Positions 27,125-35,167 of a stretch of DNA of 64,000 nucleotides are shown here, one piece after another; positions within the stretch are counted from its first letter, which is position 1; the number at the start of each line of letters is the position of its first letter. Position numbers and translations under genes: made by a program. The DNA comes from Parabacteroides distasonis (lineage in GTDB: Bacteria; Bacteroidota; Bacteroidia; Bacteroidales; Tannerellaceae): positions 1-64,000 of the forward strand of contig JAFBIU010000009.1 of assembly GCA_021531775.1 (NCBI GenBank), written 5' to 3'. The notes under the pieces are model-generated. The model ran no database searches and was not told where the DNA came from. It worked only from the letters and a program-made list of their open reading frames with translations.

Positions 27125-27508
27125 CTATTCTTCTTTGACTTCTCCTCGGATGGTCAACAGAAAACTGCCTGTTTTTCCATTGCTATAGACCGAGATGGAT
27201 TTGGAGAATGGTCCAGGTCTGCCGGCCGGATTATAGGTCACCTTGATATCACCTGTCTTGCCCGGTGCAATCGGTTCTTTGGTCCATTCGGGAGTGGTAC
27301 AGCCGCAAGATGCGATTACACGTGTAACCACCAAAGGAGCTTCACCTTCGTTTTTGATGACAAACGTGTGCGACACTTTTCCGTCCGCCTCCTTGATGAC
27401 ACCAAAATCATGGGAAGTTGCTGTAGCGGCAATCACTGCCTTTTGTTGGGCAGTAGCCATACCTGTTGCCAATAAAATGGCCATACAAATAAAAATAAGC
27501 TGTTTCAT
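27125..27508 (-). CDS. Secreted DUF1573-domain protein, short form
   Basis: 127 residues: a signal peptide (LIFICMAILLATGMATAQ) plus one DUF1573 domain with HDFGVIKEADGKVSHTF, IASCGCTTPEWTKEP and YNPAGRPGPFSKSISVYSN. It is strikingly similar to the first domain of the adjacent long protein, which points to tandem duplication. Function unknown. It leads the run short form, long form, meaB. A minus-strand TACCTTTG at 27556-27549 may be its -7 box. Confidence 0.85.
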   Translation of the reverse strand: MKQLIFICMAILLATGMATAQQKAVIAATATSHDFGVIKEADGKVSHTFVIKNEGEAPLVVTRVIASCGCTTPEWTKEPIAPGKTGDIKVTYNPAGRPGPFSKSISVYSNGKTGSFLLTIRGEVKEE

Positions 27509-27611
27509 CGTTTTAAACTATTTATTATCTCTGCCTCTTTTGGCAAGACAAAGGTAACATCTTTGCTTGTACCAGAAAATAAAAGGGTGTGAAAAAACAA
27601 GGTTTTTACAT

Positions 27612-29093
27612 TTAAAAGAGTGATGTGATCAGTTTTTCCAGTTGTCGTGTCAGGAAACGCCCTTCACCATTGTACTGATTGACCAGTAGGGTGATGGCAT
27701 ACAAATGATCTCCTCGATAGACATATCCGGCATAGGCTCTGACATGGCTCATGCTACCACTTTTTAGGTGCGCTTTCCCTTGAAGGGATGTGCTTTTCAG
27801 AAAGTTACGTACGGATCCCTCCATACCGGCTTTGGGTAAAGAGGCCATGAAAGCATTTGAGGCAGGGGATTGGGTAGCCATGTAACAGAGGAGTCTGTTC
27901 ATGAAGGCACTGGACACTTTGTCGGTAATGGCCAATCCGCTTCCATCATCCATGCAAAGGGTACCGAGATCGAAGCCTTTGGATGCCCAATGCCACCGGA
28001 GAATCTTGATACCTCGATCGAAGGAGGAGATGGACTCGTCAGCTTTAGCATTGTATTTCAGACCGATTGTCTTCAGCAACGCATCTGCAAACAGATTGTG
28101 ACTGACTTCGTTGGTCACACGTACTATCTCTTTGAGTGTAGGTGAGAGGGTCGTGATGATTTCTGTCCGTTCGGTTACATTCCATTTTCCCGCCTCTTTC
28201 AGGAGTCGAGAGGAGACAGGCTTCCCTTGGGTGTGGATGCCCGCCTCTTCCAAGGCCTGCGTGAGATAGGTAGCGGCAAACAGAGCCGGATCGGGCAGAC
28301 TACCTTTCAATTCAAATGTTTCCCGATTGGCTGGAACTATTCCGTACAGGAATCTCTCCTGTACGAATGGCTGTCCGATCAGGAAACAACTATCTTTGGA
28401 AACCGATCGAGCCACCAATTGATTGTGGAATCGAAGGGTAGGTAACTCCGGATCTGTCCGCAAAATGAGCGGCTTTGTGCCGGACTTGCCCGTACGGAGA
28501 TAAAGGCTATAACTGTTGTCGAAGATGGAAATGCCATAGCTGCCTGCACCATAGTCAGCTCCTAAATCCTCTTGCATCCATTTCATGGAGGTCCCCTCAG
28601 TGTCGAAGATACTCTCATCTGCAATGATTCGTCCTTCGATTTGCTGAATACCCGCGTTTTGGATGGCTGTTATCCACTGTGGGATGAACCTGTTTTGATC
28701 AGGACGATAGTTGTTTTTGTCTGCTGCGAAATGACGGGAACCCAACGTGGGATCGCCACTACCTTCGATGTACAGGTTACCCCGTAAGACCCCCTGCTCA
28801 ATCCGACCGTCGTAAGAGATGGTGGTCGGGAATTGATAATCTTCCCCCAACAATTCCAGTGCCGTGGCTGTCGTTAAGGTCTTCAGTACGGAAGCTGGGG
28901 ACATCTGGCGGATGGTATCGTAGGCGAAGACGACAGTCCCAGTTTCCACATCTTGAATCAACAGAGAAAAGGAGGCTCCTTGCATGGGTGGCGTCTTTAG
29001 GAACTGTTTGATGGGTTGAGCTACCTCTTGGGCCGTAAGCCATTGCAGACAACTTAGGAAAAGAACCAGATGATAGAAGAAAGATGTATTCAT
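27612..29093 (-). CDS. dacB: D-alanyl-D-alanine carboxypeptidase/endopeptidase, PBP4 type (S13)
   Basis: 493 residues with a signal peptide (MNTSFFYHLVLFLSCLQWL). Periplasmic enzyme that trims or cleaves peptidoglycan cross-links. Active-site motifs: SPASVLKTLTTATAL (SxxK), VSHNLFADALLK (SxN) and HLKSGSMSHVRAYAG (KTG variant KSG). The large insertion between SxxK and SxN is typical of S13. ATG 29093 places the signal peptide at the very start; an in-frame start at 29120 is less likely. It is divergent from the TonB receptor. Confidence 0.93.
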   Translation of the reverse strand: MNTSFFYHLVLFLSCLQWLTAQEVAQPIKQFLKTPPMQGASFSLLIQDVETGTVVFAYDTIRQMSPASVLKTLTTATALELLGEDYQFPTTISYDGRIEQGVLRGNLYIEGSGDPTLGSRHFAADKNNYRPDQNRFIPQWITAIQNAGIQQIEGRIIADESIFDTEGTSMKWMQEDLGADYGAGSYGISIFDNSYSLYLRTGKSGTKPLILRTDPELPTLRFHNQLVARSVSKDSCFLIGQPFVQERFLYGIVPANRETFELKGSLPDPALFAATYLTQALEEAGIHTQGKPVSSRLLKEAGKWNVTERTEIITTLSPTLKEIVRVTNEVSHNLFADALLKTIGLKYNAKADESISSFDRGIKILRWHWASKGFDLGTLCMDDGSGLAITDKVSSAFMNRLLCYMATQSPASNAFMASLPKAGMEGSVRNFLKSTSLQGKAHLKSGSMSHVRAYAGYVYRGDHLYAITLLVNQYNGEGRFLTRQLEKLITSLF

Positions 29094-29136
29094 TTGTTGA
29101 TAATTAACTGTCAAATTCATTTTGTATCACACATAG

Positions 29137-29165
29137 CAAAGATACAAACTATTTCTCGTACGCAA
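29137..29165 (-). promoter_or_regulatory. Promoter of dacB
   Basis: On the minus strand TTG (29165-29163) precedes TATCTTTG (29144-29137) with an 18-base spacer, about 45 bases upstream of the start. Confidence 0.65.
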
Positions 29166-29220
29166 GGATTCTTTCCCCTCTTTTCTCCGATTCTTTCTTT
29201 GTCGAAAGTCTATTTTTTTT

Positions 29221-29260
29221 GATAATCGTGTTACGATTATCGATCTAAGTGTTACATTTG
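29221..29260 (+). promoter_or_regulatory. TonB receptor promoter overlapped by a perfect palindrome (putative operator)
   Basis: TACATTTG (29253-29260) is a good -7 box, giving a leader of roughly 40 bases before ATG 29305. GATAATCG (29221-29228) and CGATTATC (29234-29241) are perfect inverted 8-mers around 5 bases, and cover where the -33 element should be (TTA at 29231-29233 rather than TTG). The layout suggests a dimeric repressor or activator site controlling uptake. The leader is too short for a cobalamin riboswitch. Confidence 0.6.
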
Positions 29261-29304
29261 TGCCCGAAATAAGTTTAAACCTATATATATTATATAATGT
29301 AACA

Positions 29305-31197
29305 ATGAAGAAAGCGATTGTCAAATTAGTTGGAATAGGTTGTGCATGGATGTCGCCTTTGTGGGCCATGGCCCAAACGGATTCATTGCGTGTGGACAAG
29401 CAATATGAGGTTCAGGAGGTGGTTGTAACCGGAACGCGTAATGAAACCGATATCCGTCATTTGCCCATGACCATTTCGGTTGTCGGGAAACGTACGTTGG
29501 AAGAGAACTATCGTACTTCTATTTTACCGACATTGACTGAACAGGTGCCTGGTTTGTTTACCACCCATCGTGGGCTATTGGGATATGGTATCTCTACCGG
29601 TGGGTCGGGAAGCATGAATTTACGAGGAGTAGGCGGTTCGACAACGACTGGTCTGCTGGTGCTGGTGGATGGACACCCACAATACATGGGTATGTTTGGT
29701 CATCCCATAGCTGATAGTTATCAATCTTTCATGGCTGAACGTGTAGAGGTGTTGCGTGGACCAGCTTCGGTATTGTATGGTTCCAATGCCATGGGAGGTG
29801 TGATCAACATTGTTACCAGACAGATGCGGGAGGATGGCGTCAAGAATCGATTGCAGTTAGGTTACGGTTCTTACAATACCTTGCAGTCTGAATTTACCAA
29901 TCGGGTAAAACAGGGACGTTTCAGCAGTGTGGTGACGGGCTCTTACAATCGCACAGATGGCCATCGTCGGGACATGGAGTTTGAACAATATGGCGGTTAT
30001 GCCAAGTTGGCTTATGAATTGGATCCACATTGGAAGGTGTGGGGTGATTTGAATCTGACCCACTTTAACAGTTCGAATCCCGGAACCATCTCGGACCCTT
30101 ATCTGGATAACGATTCTCGGATTACTCGCGGAACCACCTCTTATGCGGTGGAAAACCAATATGGACGAACCTCCGGAGCCGTGAGCTTTTTCTATAATTG
30201 GGGAAATCATCAGATCAATGATGGTTACCATCCGGGAGGCGAACCTCAGACCGCCTATTTCCGTTCGAAGGACCAGATGATGGGGCTCTCGTTGTATCAG
30301 AGTGTGGTCCTGTTTGAAGGAAACCGCATGACCTTTGGTTTCGATTATCAGCATTTCGGTGGAAAGAGTTGGAATGAGTCGATAAGCACGGGCGAAGAGG
30401 TGCCGGGTGTTGATAAGAAGCAGGATGAGGTAGCCGGTTATATCGACTTGCGTCAGCAGCTCAATTCATGGCTTTCGTTGAATGCCGGCTTGCGTTTGGA
30501 TCACCATTCGCATGTGGGTACCGAGTGGGTGCCTCAGGGAGGTTTGGCTTTCCATCTTCCCCGACAGGCCGAATTAAAGGCCATAGTCGGCAAGGGTTTC
30601 CGGAACCCGACGATTCGTGAAATGTATATGTTTCCACCCCAGAATCCGGATTTGAAGCCGGAACGACTGGTCAATTACGAACTCTCTTTCTCGCAACGGT
30701 TGGGTGAGCAAGGATTTTCGTATGGATTGAATCTCTTTTACATAAATGGCGAGAATCTGATTACGACCACATTTGTAGATAGTAAACCCAAGAATGTCAA
30801 CACAGGTGAGATCGAAAATTGGGGTATTGAGGCACAAGCCTCCTACCGGTTTCATCCGCATTGGCAGTTGAATGCCAACTACAGTTTTCTGCACATGGAA
30901 AACCCGGTGGTAGGAGCTCCGGAACACAAACTTTTTGGTGGACTGCATTTCACATCGGGCAAATGGAGTGCCAATACCGGATTGCAGTATATCCATGGAC
31001 TCTATACAGCGGTCGGACAGGAGTCTTCAACAAAGGAAACCTACCTGTTGTGGAACTTGACCGGAGCCTATCAATGGAACCGTTATGTACAATTGTTTGT
31101 CAAGGGAGAAAACCTGTTGGGACAACATTATGAGATTAATGCCGGCTTCCCGATGCCGAAAGCTACCTGTATGGGAGGTGTGACCGTTACCTTTTAA
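29305..31197 (+). CDS. TonB-dependent outer-membrane receptor (FepA/BtuB-like)
   Basis: 630 residues. Signal peptide (to about WAMAQ), a TonB-box-like QEVVVTGTRNE, then the plug domain (MNLRGVGGSTTTGLLVLVDG, AERVEVLRGPASVLYGSNAM, GGVINIVTR) and a 22-strand barrel ending in the aromatic GGVTVTF. It has no carboxypeptidase-like N-terminal domain, so it is a classical small-ligand receptor (iron chelate, heme or cobalamin) and not a SusC. No partner transport genes are adjacent, so the ligand is open. ATG 29305 fits the signal peptide; earlier in-frame starts would precede or abut the promoter. Confidence 0.93.
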   Translation: MKKAIVKLVGIGCAWMSPLWAMAQTDSLRVDKQYEVQEVVVTGTRNETDIRHLPMTISVVGKRTLEENYRTSILPTLTEQVPGLFTTHRGLLGYGISTGGSGSMNLRGVGGSTTTGLLVLVDGHPQYMGMFGHPIADSYQSFMAERVEVLRGPASVLYGSNAMGGVINIVTRQMREDGVKNRLQLGYGSYNTLQSEFTNRVKQGRFSSVVTGSYNRTDGHRRDMEFEQYGGYAKLAYELDPHWKVWGDLNLTHFNSSNPGTISDPYLDNDSRITRGTTSYAVENQYGRTSGAVSFFYNWGNHQINDGYHPGGEPQTAYFRSKDQMMGLSLYQSVVLFEGNRMTFGFDYQHFGGKSWNESISTGEEVPGVDKKQDEVAGYIDLRQQLNSWLSLNAGLRLDHHSHVGTEWVPQGGLAFHLPRQAELKAIVGKGFRNPTIREMYMFPPQNPDLKPERLVNYELSFSQRLGEQGFSYGLNLFYINGENLITTTFVDSKPKNVNTGEIENWGIEAQASYRFHPHWQLNANYSFLHMENPVVGAPEHKLFGGLHFTSGKWSANTGLQYIHGLYTAVGQESSTKETYLLWNLTGAYQWNRYVQLFVKGENLLGQHYEINAGFPMPKATCMGGVTVTF

Positions 31198-31345
31198 CAT
31201 CCCAAACCGGTTCGGGAAGTAAATTGTTTTTATCTTTGCTCCAAAACAGCGAAGATAGGCTGCACCTCAGCAAAACATGCAAGCAAGCTTGATGCTTTTG
31301 CATTCGGTTTGCACTATCTTTGTAGAAAATAAAGATAAAAACGAT

Positions 31346-32479
31346 ATGAATTCTGTGTTTGACAAACCGTTTACATTTGATCGGGTGATGCGGATTGTAT
31401 TCAGTGTGGTCATGATCGCCGGGATCATCTACCTGATTACAATCTTGCGCAATGCCCTGTTGCCGTTTCTGATAGCCTGGCTGTTGGCCTACATGATGCA
31501 ACCTTTTGTGAAGTTTTTCCAGTACAAACTTCGGCTCAAGAGCCGTATCTTGTCCATCTTGGCTGTACTGTTGTCCACGTTGGTCTTGGTGAGTTTGTTG
31601 GTAGGTATGGTACTGCCCTCTTTGGCCACAGAGGCAGACAAGACCCTCCAATTATTACGGTTGTATAGTCCGGCTGACGGGTATATTCCATTTGTACCCG
31701 AATCCTGGTTAGCCTATTTGCATGAGCATGTGGATTTGCAGGAATGGATGGATCTGTTGAGTCGGGAGAATGTGTTGAAGGCCGTCAAGCAGTTGGCTCC
31801 ACGTGTATGGTCTATTCTTTCCAATACCTTTTCCATCCTGTTCAGCATTACCATCCTGTTCGTGATCCTGCTCTATTGGATCTTTATCTTGCTCGATTAT
31901 GAGAAGATTGCTAATGGATGGGTCAAGCTGATACCAGTCCGCTACCGTCATTTCGTACAGGAATTGGGGGCAGATGTTGAATACAACATGAACCGCTATT
32001 TCCGTGGGCAGTCTTTGATTGCCTTATGTGTCGGTATCCTGTTGGCGATCGGATTCAAGATCGTGGGGCTTCCGTTGGGTATCTCCTTGGGCTTGCTGAT
32101 TGGTGTGTTGAATCTGATACCCTACATGCAGACCATTGGTATTCTCCCCATGGCCTTGCTTAGCTTGCTGAAATCGGCCGAGACGGGTGAGAATTTTTGG
32201 GTGATCTTCGGACTCTCTTTGTTAGTGTTGGGCATTGTGCAGGTCATTCAGGATCTCTTCTTGACTCCTCGGATCATGGGAAAAGCCATGGGACTGAATC
32301 CGGCTATCATTCTCTTGTCACTCTCCATCTGGGGAACCTTGTTGGGTTTTATCGGTTTGATTGTCGCTTTACCGTTGACTACCTTGTGTCTCTCCTATTA
32401 TAAACGTTTTATCTTGATGGACGAGGACTTAGCATCACCCTCCGTGCCAGAACAGTCGGGTGAAAAAGGGAATGCGTAG
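31346..32479 (+). CDS. AI-2E family (UPF0118) membrane protein
   Basis: 377 residues with seven or eight hydrophobic segments: RIVFSVVMIAGIIYLI and LLPFLIAWLLAYMMQPF at the N-terminus and LPLGISLGLLIGVLNLIPY in the conserved core. The family is named for a proposed autoinducer-2 exporter, but members also include Na+/H+ antiporters, so function here is open. The start MNSVFDKPF at 31346 lies 24 bases after a TATCTTTG box (31315-31322). It ends about 100 bases before tRNA-Lys. Confidence 0.88.
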   Translation: MNSVFDKPFTFDRVMRIVFSVVMIAGIIYLITILRNALLPFLIAWLLAYMMQPFVKFFQYKLRLKSRILSILAVLLSTLVLVSLLVGMVLPSLATEADKTLQLLRLYSPADGYIPFVPESWLAYLHEHVDLQEWMDLLSRENVLKAVKQLAPRVWSILSNTFSILFSITILFVILLYWIFILLDYEKIANGWVKLIPVRYRHFVQELGADVEYNMNRYFRGQSLIALCVGILLAIGFKIVGLPLGISLGLLIGVLNLIPYMQTIGILPMALLSLLKSAETGENFWVIFGLSLLVLGIVQVIQDLFLTPRIMGKAMGLNPAIILLSLSIWGTLLGFIGLIVALPLTTLCLSYYKRFILMDEDLASPSVPEQSGEKGNA

Positions 32480-32512
32480 AAATATTTTTTTTGAAAAAAA
32501 ACGGTCAAACGC

Positions 32513-32542
32513 TTGCAAGTATAAATAAAATGCGTACCTTTG
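32513..32542 (+). promoter_or_regulatory. Promoter of tRNA-Lys
   Basis: TTG (32513-32515), a 19-base spacer and TACCTTTG (32535-32542), an exact Bacteroidetes promoter layout. Confidence 0.85.
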
Positions 32543-32577
32543 CATCGCGTTAGAGAAATAGAGGTAACGCATAGGAT

Positions 32578-32650
32578 GATTCGCTAGCTCAGCAGGTAGA
32601 GCACATCCCTTTTAAGGATGGGGTCCTGGGTTCGAACCCCAGGCGGATCA
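32578..32650 (+). tRNA. tRNA-Lys (TTT)
   Basis: Acceptor GATTCGC (32578-32584) pairs with GCGGATC (32643-32649), one T-G pair. The anticodon stem CATCC/GGATG encloses CTTTTAA with anticodon TTT. The T arm is CTGGG-TTCGAAC-CCCAG. Discriminator A at 32650 is followed by an encoded CCA (32651-32653). Confidence 0.97.
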
Positions 32651-32657
32651 CCAAAGT

Positions 32658-32705
32658 AAAGGTGTAATTAGTCGTAAATCGGCTTTTTACACCTTTTCTT
32701 TTTAT
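32658..32705 (+). terminator. Terminator of tRNA-Lys
   Basis: AAAGGTGTAA (32658-32667) and TTACACCTTT (32687-32696) pair perfectly, followed by a T-rich tract. The truncated transposase frame on the other strand stops inside this hairpin (32668). Confidence 0.85.
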
Positions 32706-33291
32706 CCTTTTGCCCAACCGTTGCCCAACACAAATCGGTTTGAATTTTCAGTTCAGAGATACAATTCGCATTCCAGCCTATAATTTCCTTTGAAAAATAG
32801 TCGGAAATCATGGACAGGAAACAGAACATATATTCATCTTCATTTAACCATATTGGTATGTACGTAATGTCAGTTACCCACACCTGGTTCTTGCGTGTGG
32901 GAATAAGACTCTTAACAAGGTTAGGATAGGTCGGATAACCATGTGATGAGTCTGTTGTACGAGGTTTTCGTCTTGGTAACCTGACGTTTAGGCTGTTTTT
33001 CGCAATAATGTGTTCCATTTTGTCTCTACCTACCATATATGCATAATCGCAACCAAAACGGCTCTGGTATATGGCATGGAGCTTTGCTCCACCAATGCCC
33101 GGATCACGCTCCCTTATTTCGCGGATGAACTGTACAACCATTTCCTCGGTCAGCAGTTGTTTGCTGAGCGTATCCCTGTGCTGATAATAAGCCTGCCAGC
33201 TTTTGCCAAACAGTCGGCAGAGAAGGTCCATGGTCTGTCCCTTGACCTTCTCTGCGGCAAGCTCTTTTACTGTTTGGCACCAGATTTTTTT
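32668..33291 (-). pseudogene. IS3-family transposase OrfB, 3'-truncated
   Basis: This is the -1 frame that continues from orfA at the A7 slip site (33291-33285). It has the IS3 OrfB start region (TMDLLCRLFGKSWQAYYQHR), IREIRERDPGIGGAKLHAIY and the rve core with the first Asp (VWVTDITYIPIW) and second Asp (SMISDYFSKEIIGWN). The family then needs about 80 more residues with the catalytic Glu. Here the sequence departs after GWN, runs through unrelated residues and stops in the tRNA-Lys terminator. The missing Glu makes it inactive. The left end of the element is therefore gone. Confidence 0.85.
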
Positions 33292-33722
33292 CTTATTGGA
33301 ATGTTGAAGGTCTTTTCGGCAAGGTCGATCATCACATCCTTGGCATGATTGGACCATTCTGCCATCTTCAAGGCTTCCTCCAGGCGCTTGTTCTCCGCCC
33401 GTAAGCGTGCAAGCTCTTCTGCGGGAGATTCTACCGGTTTTACTTCCTTTTGCGGCATAGATATAGGGGGTTGAGTAGTATCTTTCTGTGAGGTCTCCCT
33501 GTTGTGGGATCCTCTTGAGTCCACAAAGTTAGTAATCCATCTCCATATACTTATCCGACTGACGTGATATGCTTTGCATAATTGTACTAAAGGTACATGA
33601 TCCTTTAAATACGCATCTATGATCATGCGCTTCTGTTCTGCACTGAAATATCTTGAGTCACTACATTTGTGATCCAGCTTTGAGCTGGCAAACTTGCCTG
33701 AACCTGTTTTTTGTGATCCCAT
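33267..33722 (-). CDS. IS3-family transposase OrfA
   Basis: 151 residues. A helix-turn-helix domain (FSAEQKRMIIDAYLKDHV, LCKAYHVSRISIWRW) binds the element ends, and a coiled coil (ELARLRAENKRLEEALKMAE) follows. The last codons include the run AAAAAAA (33291-33285 on the minus strand), read as A AAA AAA in frame, the classic IS3 slippery site for making OrfAB. ATG 33722 is the start. The gene looks intact, but its OrfB partner is truncated. Confidence 0.88.
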   Translation of the reverse strand: MGSQKTGSGKFASSKLDHKCSDSRYFSAEQKRMIIDAYLKDHVPLVQLCKAYHVSRISIWRWITNFVDSRGSHNRETSQKDTTQPPISMPQKEVKPVESPAEELARLRAENKRLEEALKMAEWSNHAKDVMIDLAEKTFNIPIRKKSGAKQ

Positions 33723-33725
33723 TTT

Positions 33726-33762
33726 AAAGTTGTTTTTATTCAACTTTTTCTAGGGGACGACA
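33726..33762. repeat. Probable right end of the IS3-family element
   Basis: Outside orfA lies AAAGTTG (33726-33732) / CAACTTT (33741-33747), a perfect 7-bp hairpin, then GGGGACGACA at 33753-33762. Read from outside, the end is TGTCGTCCCC, with a terminal TG. The host reading frame changes character exactly here. The left end with its matching inverted repeat is lost, so a pairwise check within the window is impossible. Confidence 0.55.
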
Positions 33763-33924
33763 GGTTGTGTAAGCAGTATAGTTCACTATTTTACCATTGG
33801 GCATAGAAACAGACCCCGCCACGCCTTTCGAAGCATCAAACATCACTCCCGATGTCGGCTTCTCACCTGCCATGGCACACACAGAAGATACCATAGCAAG
33901 CGCAGTTACAATGTATTTTTTCAT
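33763..33924 (-). pseudogene. N-terminal fragment of an exported protein cut by the IS3 element
   Basis: 54 native codons from ATG 33924: a signal peptide (KKYIVTALAMVSSVCAMA) then GVMFDASKGVAGSVSMPNGK and IVNYTAYT. Reading continues into the IS end and stops at 33736. The motif resembles the start of Bacteroidetes alpha/beta-hydrolase esterases, which usually go on with a YVTNVED-type strand; that family call is tentative. The rest of the gene is not found on the other side of the element, so the insertion was followed by a deletion. A TACTTTTG box (33954-33947, minus) is its old promoter. Confidence 0.6.
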
Positions 33925-34012
33925 TTTTTCTCTATAAGAAAATCTGCAAAAGTATAAATATAATTCCTACTTAGAATATTGTGTATTAACTTTTTTTATA
34001 CTTTTTTGTATA

Positions 34013-34042
34013 TTGCATCTTTCTCTTTTTCTGCTATATTTG
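34013..34042 (+). promoter_or_regulatory. Promoter of the DUF4251/partner-switch genes
   Basis: TTG (34013-34015), a 19-base spacer and TATATTTG (34035-34042). A leader of about 65 bases precedes ATG 34115, which has AGGAG at 34102-34106, a stronger ribosome site than is usual in this phylum. Confidence 0.75.
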
Positions 34043-34114
34043 TTGCAAATTGTACAACAAACAGTTTTTCCGAACTGTTATTGATGATAAATAAACTGTA
34101 TAGGAGAATATAAT

Positions 34115-34705
34115 ATGAAGACAGTATGGATGTTATGCTTGGCCTGGTTGCTGGGTGGTAGTGTTGTGACGGCTGCTGTCAATCCGGATGTGCCACAGGA
34201 TAAGAAGACAGAAAAGCAGTTGAAGAAGGAGCAGAAAGCTCAGAAAAAGGCTGCCGAAGAGGCTGAACAGCGATTGTTGTTTGAGGCTGCCAAGTTGGCG
34301 ATTGAGAGGCAGGACTTTGTTTTGGAAGCCGATCGCGTTGAATTCAAGCGGGGACAGTTTGCGTATGTCACCTCCAATACGAACTTTGTGTCGTTGAAGG
34401 ATGGCAAATCGACTGTCCAGTTGTCGTTCAATGGACCTGCTGCCGGACCGAATGGCTTGGGAGGCATTACCGTAGAGGGTACAGCTACGAACATCAAGAC
34501 TTCAACGGACAAGAAGGGAAACATCAATTTCTCGATGACGGTACAGGGCATTGGCATTTCAGCTTCGGTAACCATCCGGCTGACCAAGGATACGAACCAA
34601 TGTTCGGCTACTGTTTTGCCGAACTTCAACAGTAACAGAGTGTCCTTTACAGGCAACTTGTATCCGACGGAACAGTCTAAGGTGTTTAAAGGACGGGCTC
34701 TGTAA
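34115..34705 (+). CDS. DUF4251 domain-containing exported protein
   Basis: 196 residues. A signal peptide (MLCLAWLLGGSVVTA) is followed by a charged helical linker (KTEKQLKKEQKAQKKAAEEA) and the DUF4251 beta domain: FVLEADRVEFKRG, VSLKDGKSTVQLSFNG and GLGGITVEGTATNIKT. Members are Bacteroidetes-specific periplasmic or membrane-associated proteins of unknown function. It is followed after 34 bases by an anti-sigma-kinase-like gene and shares its direction and promoter, so a functional link is possible. Confidence 0.85.
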   Translation: MKTVWMLCLAWLLGGSVVTAAVNPDVPQDKKTEKQLKKEQKAQKKAAEEAEQRLLFEAAKLAIERQDFVLEADRVEFKRGQFAYVTSNTNFVSLKDGKSTVQLSFNGPAAGPNGLGGITVEGTATNIKTSTDKKGNINFSMTVQGIGISASVTIRLTKDTNQCSATVLPNFNSNRVSFTGNLYPTEQSKVFKGRAL

Positions 34706-34739
34706 GTTGAGGAGGTAAGGATTCGAAAGGTAGGTCGAT

Positions 34740-35153
34740 ATGCAAGAGGTATTGAATATTCGCAATGACATACAGTCGCTTCCCTTGGTCAATGAATGGA
34801 TTGAGCAGTGTTGCGAGGAGGCTGGGCTGGGACTGGATTGGGTCATGAAGTTTCAGTTAGTCATTGAGGAGATGGTCTCGAATGTGATCTTCTATGCCTA
34901 TGATCCGCAACAGCAGGAGGCGGTTATTGAACTTCGTTTTACCTGGGAAGCGGGAACGGTCTCGATTTTACTTCGGGATTGGGGCAAACCTTTTGATCCG
35001 ACAGCCAAGGAGGACCCGGACATTACCTTGTCGGCAGAGGATCGGCCGATCGGTGGTTTGGGCATCTTTATGGTCAAACAATTAATGGATGAAGTGCGTT
35101 ATGAACGGGTTGGTTCATCCAACCTGTTGACCTTGCAAAAGAGAATCAATTAA
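34740..35153 (+). CDS. Anti-sigma regulatory factor-like ATP-binding protein (RsbW-type HATPase)
   Basis: 137 residues, a GHKL ATPase of the RsbW/SpoIIAB type. N box FQLVIEEMVSNVIFYAY, G1 box LLRDWGKPFDP and G2 box PIGGLGIFMVKQLMDEV are all present. Such proteins hold a target (often a sigma factor) and phosphorylate a STAS antagonist. The next gene, 14 bases on, is the STAS partner. No sigma factor or PP2C phosphatase is near, so the target is unknown and need not be a sigma factor. Confidence 0.9.
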   Translation: MQEVLNIRNDIQSLPLVNEWIEQCCEEAGLGLDWVMKFQLVIEEMVSNVIFYAYDPQQQEAVIELRFTWEAGTVSILLRDWGKPFDPTAKEDPDITLSAEDRPIGGLGIFMVKQLMDEVRYERVGSSNLLTLQKRIN

Positions 35154-35167
35154 AAACAACAAATAAC

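Noticed and set aside
29261-29304. Cobalamin riboswitch before the TonB receptor
   Set aside because: The leader is only about 40 bases and has no room for the conserved core.
32578-34114. Intact integrative element at tRNA-Lys
   Set aside because: No integrase gene and no second copy of the tRNA 3' end were found; only IS3 debris is visible.
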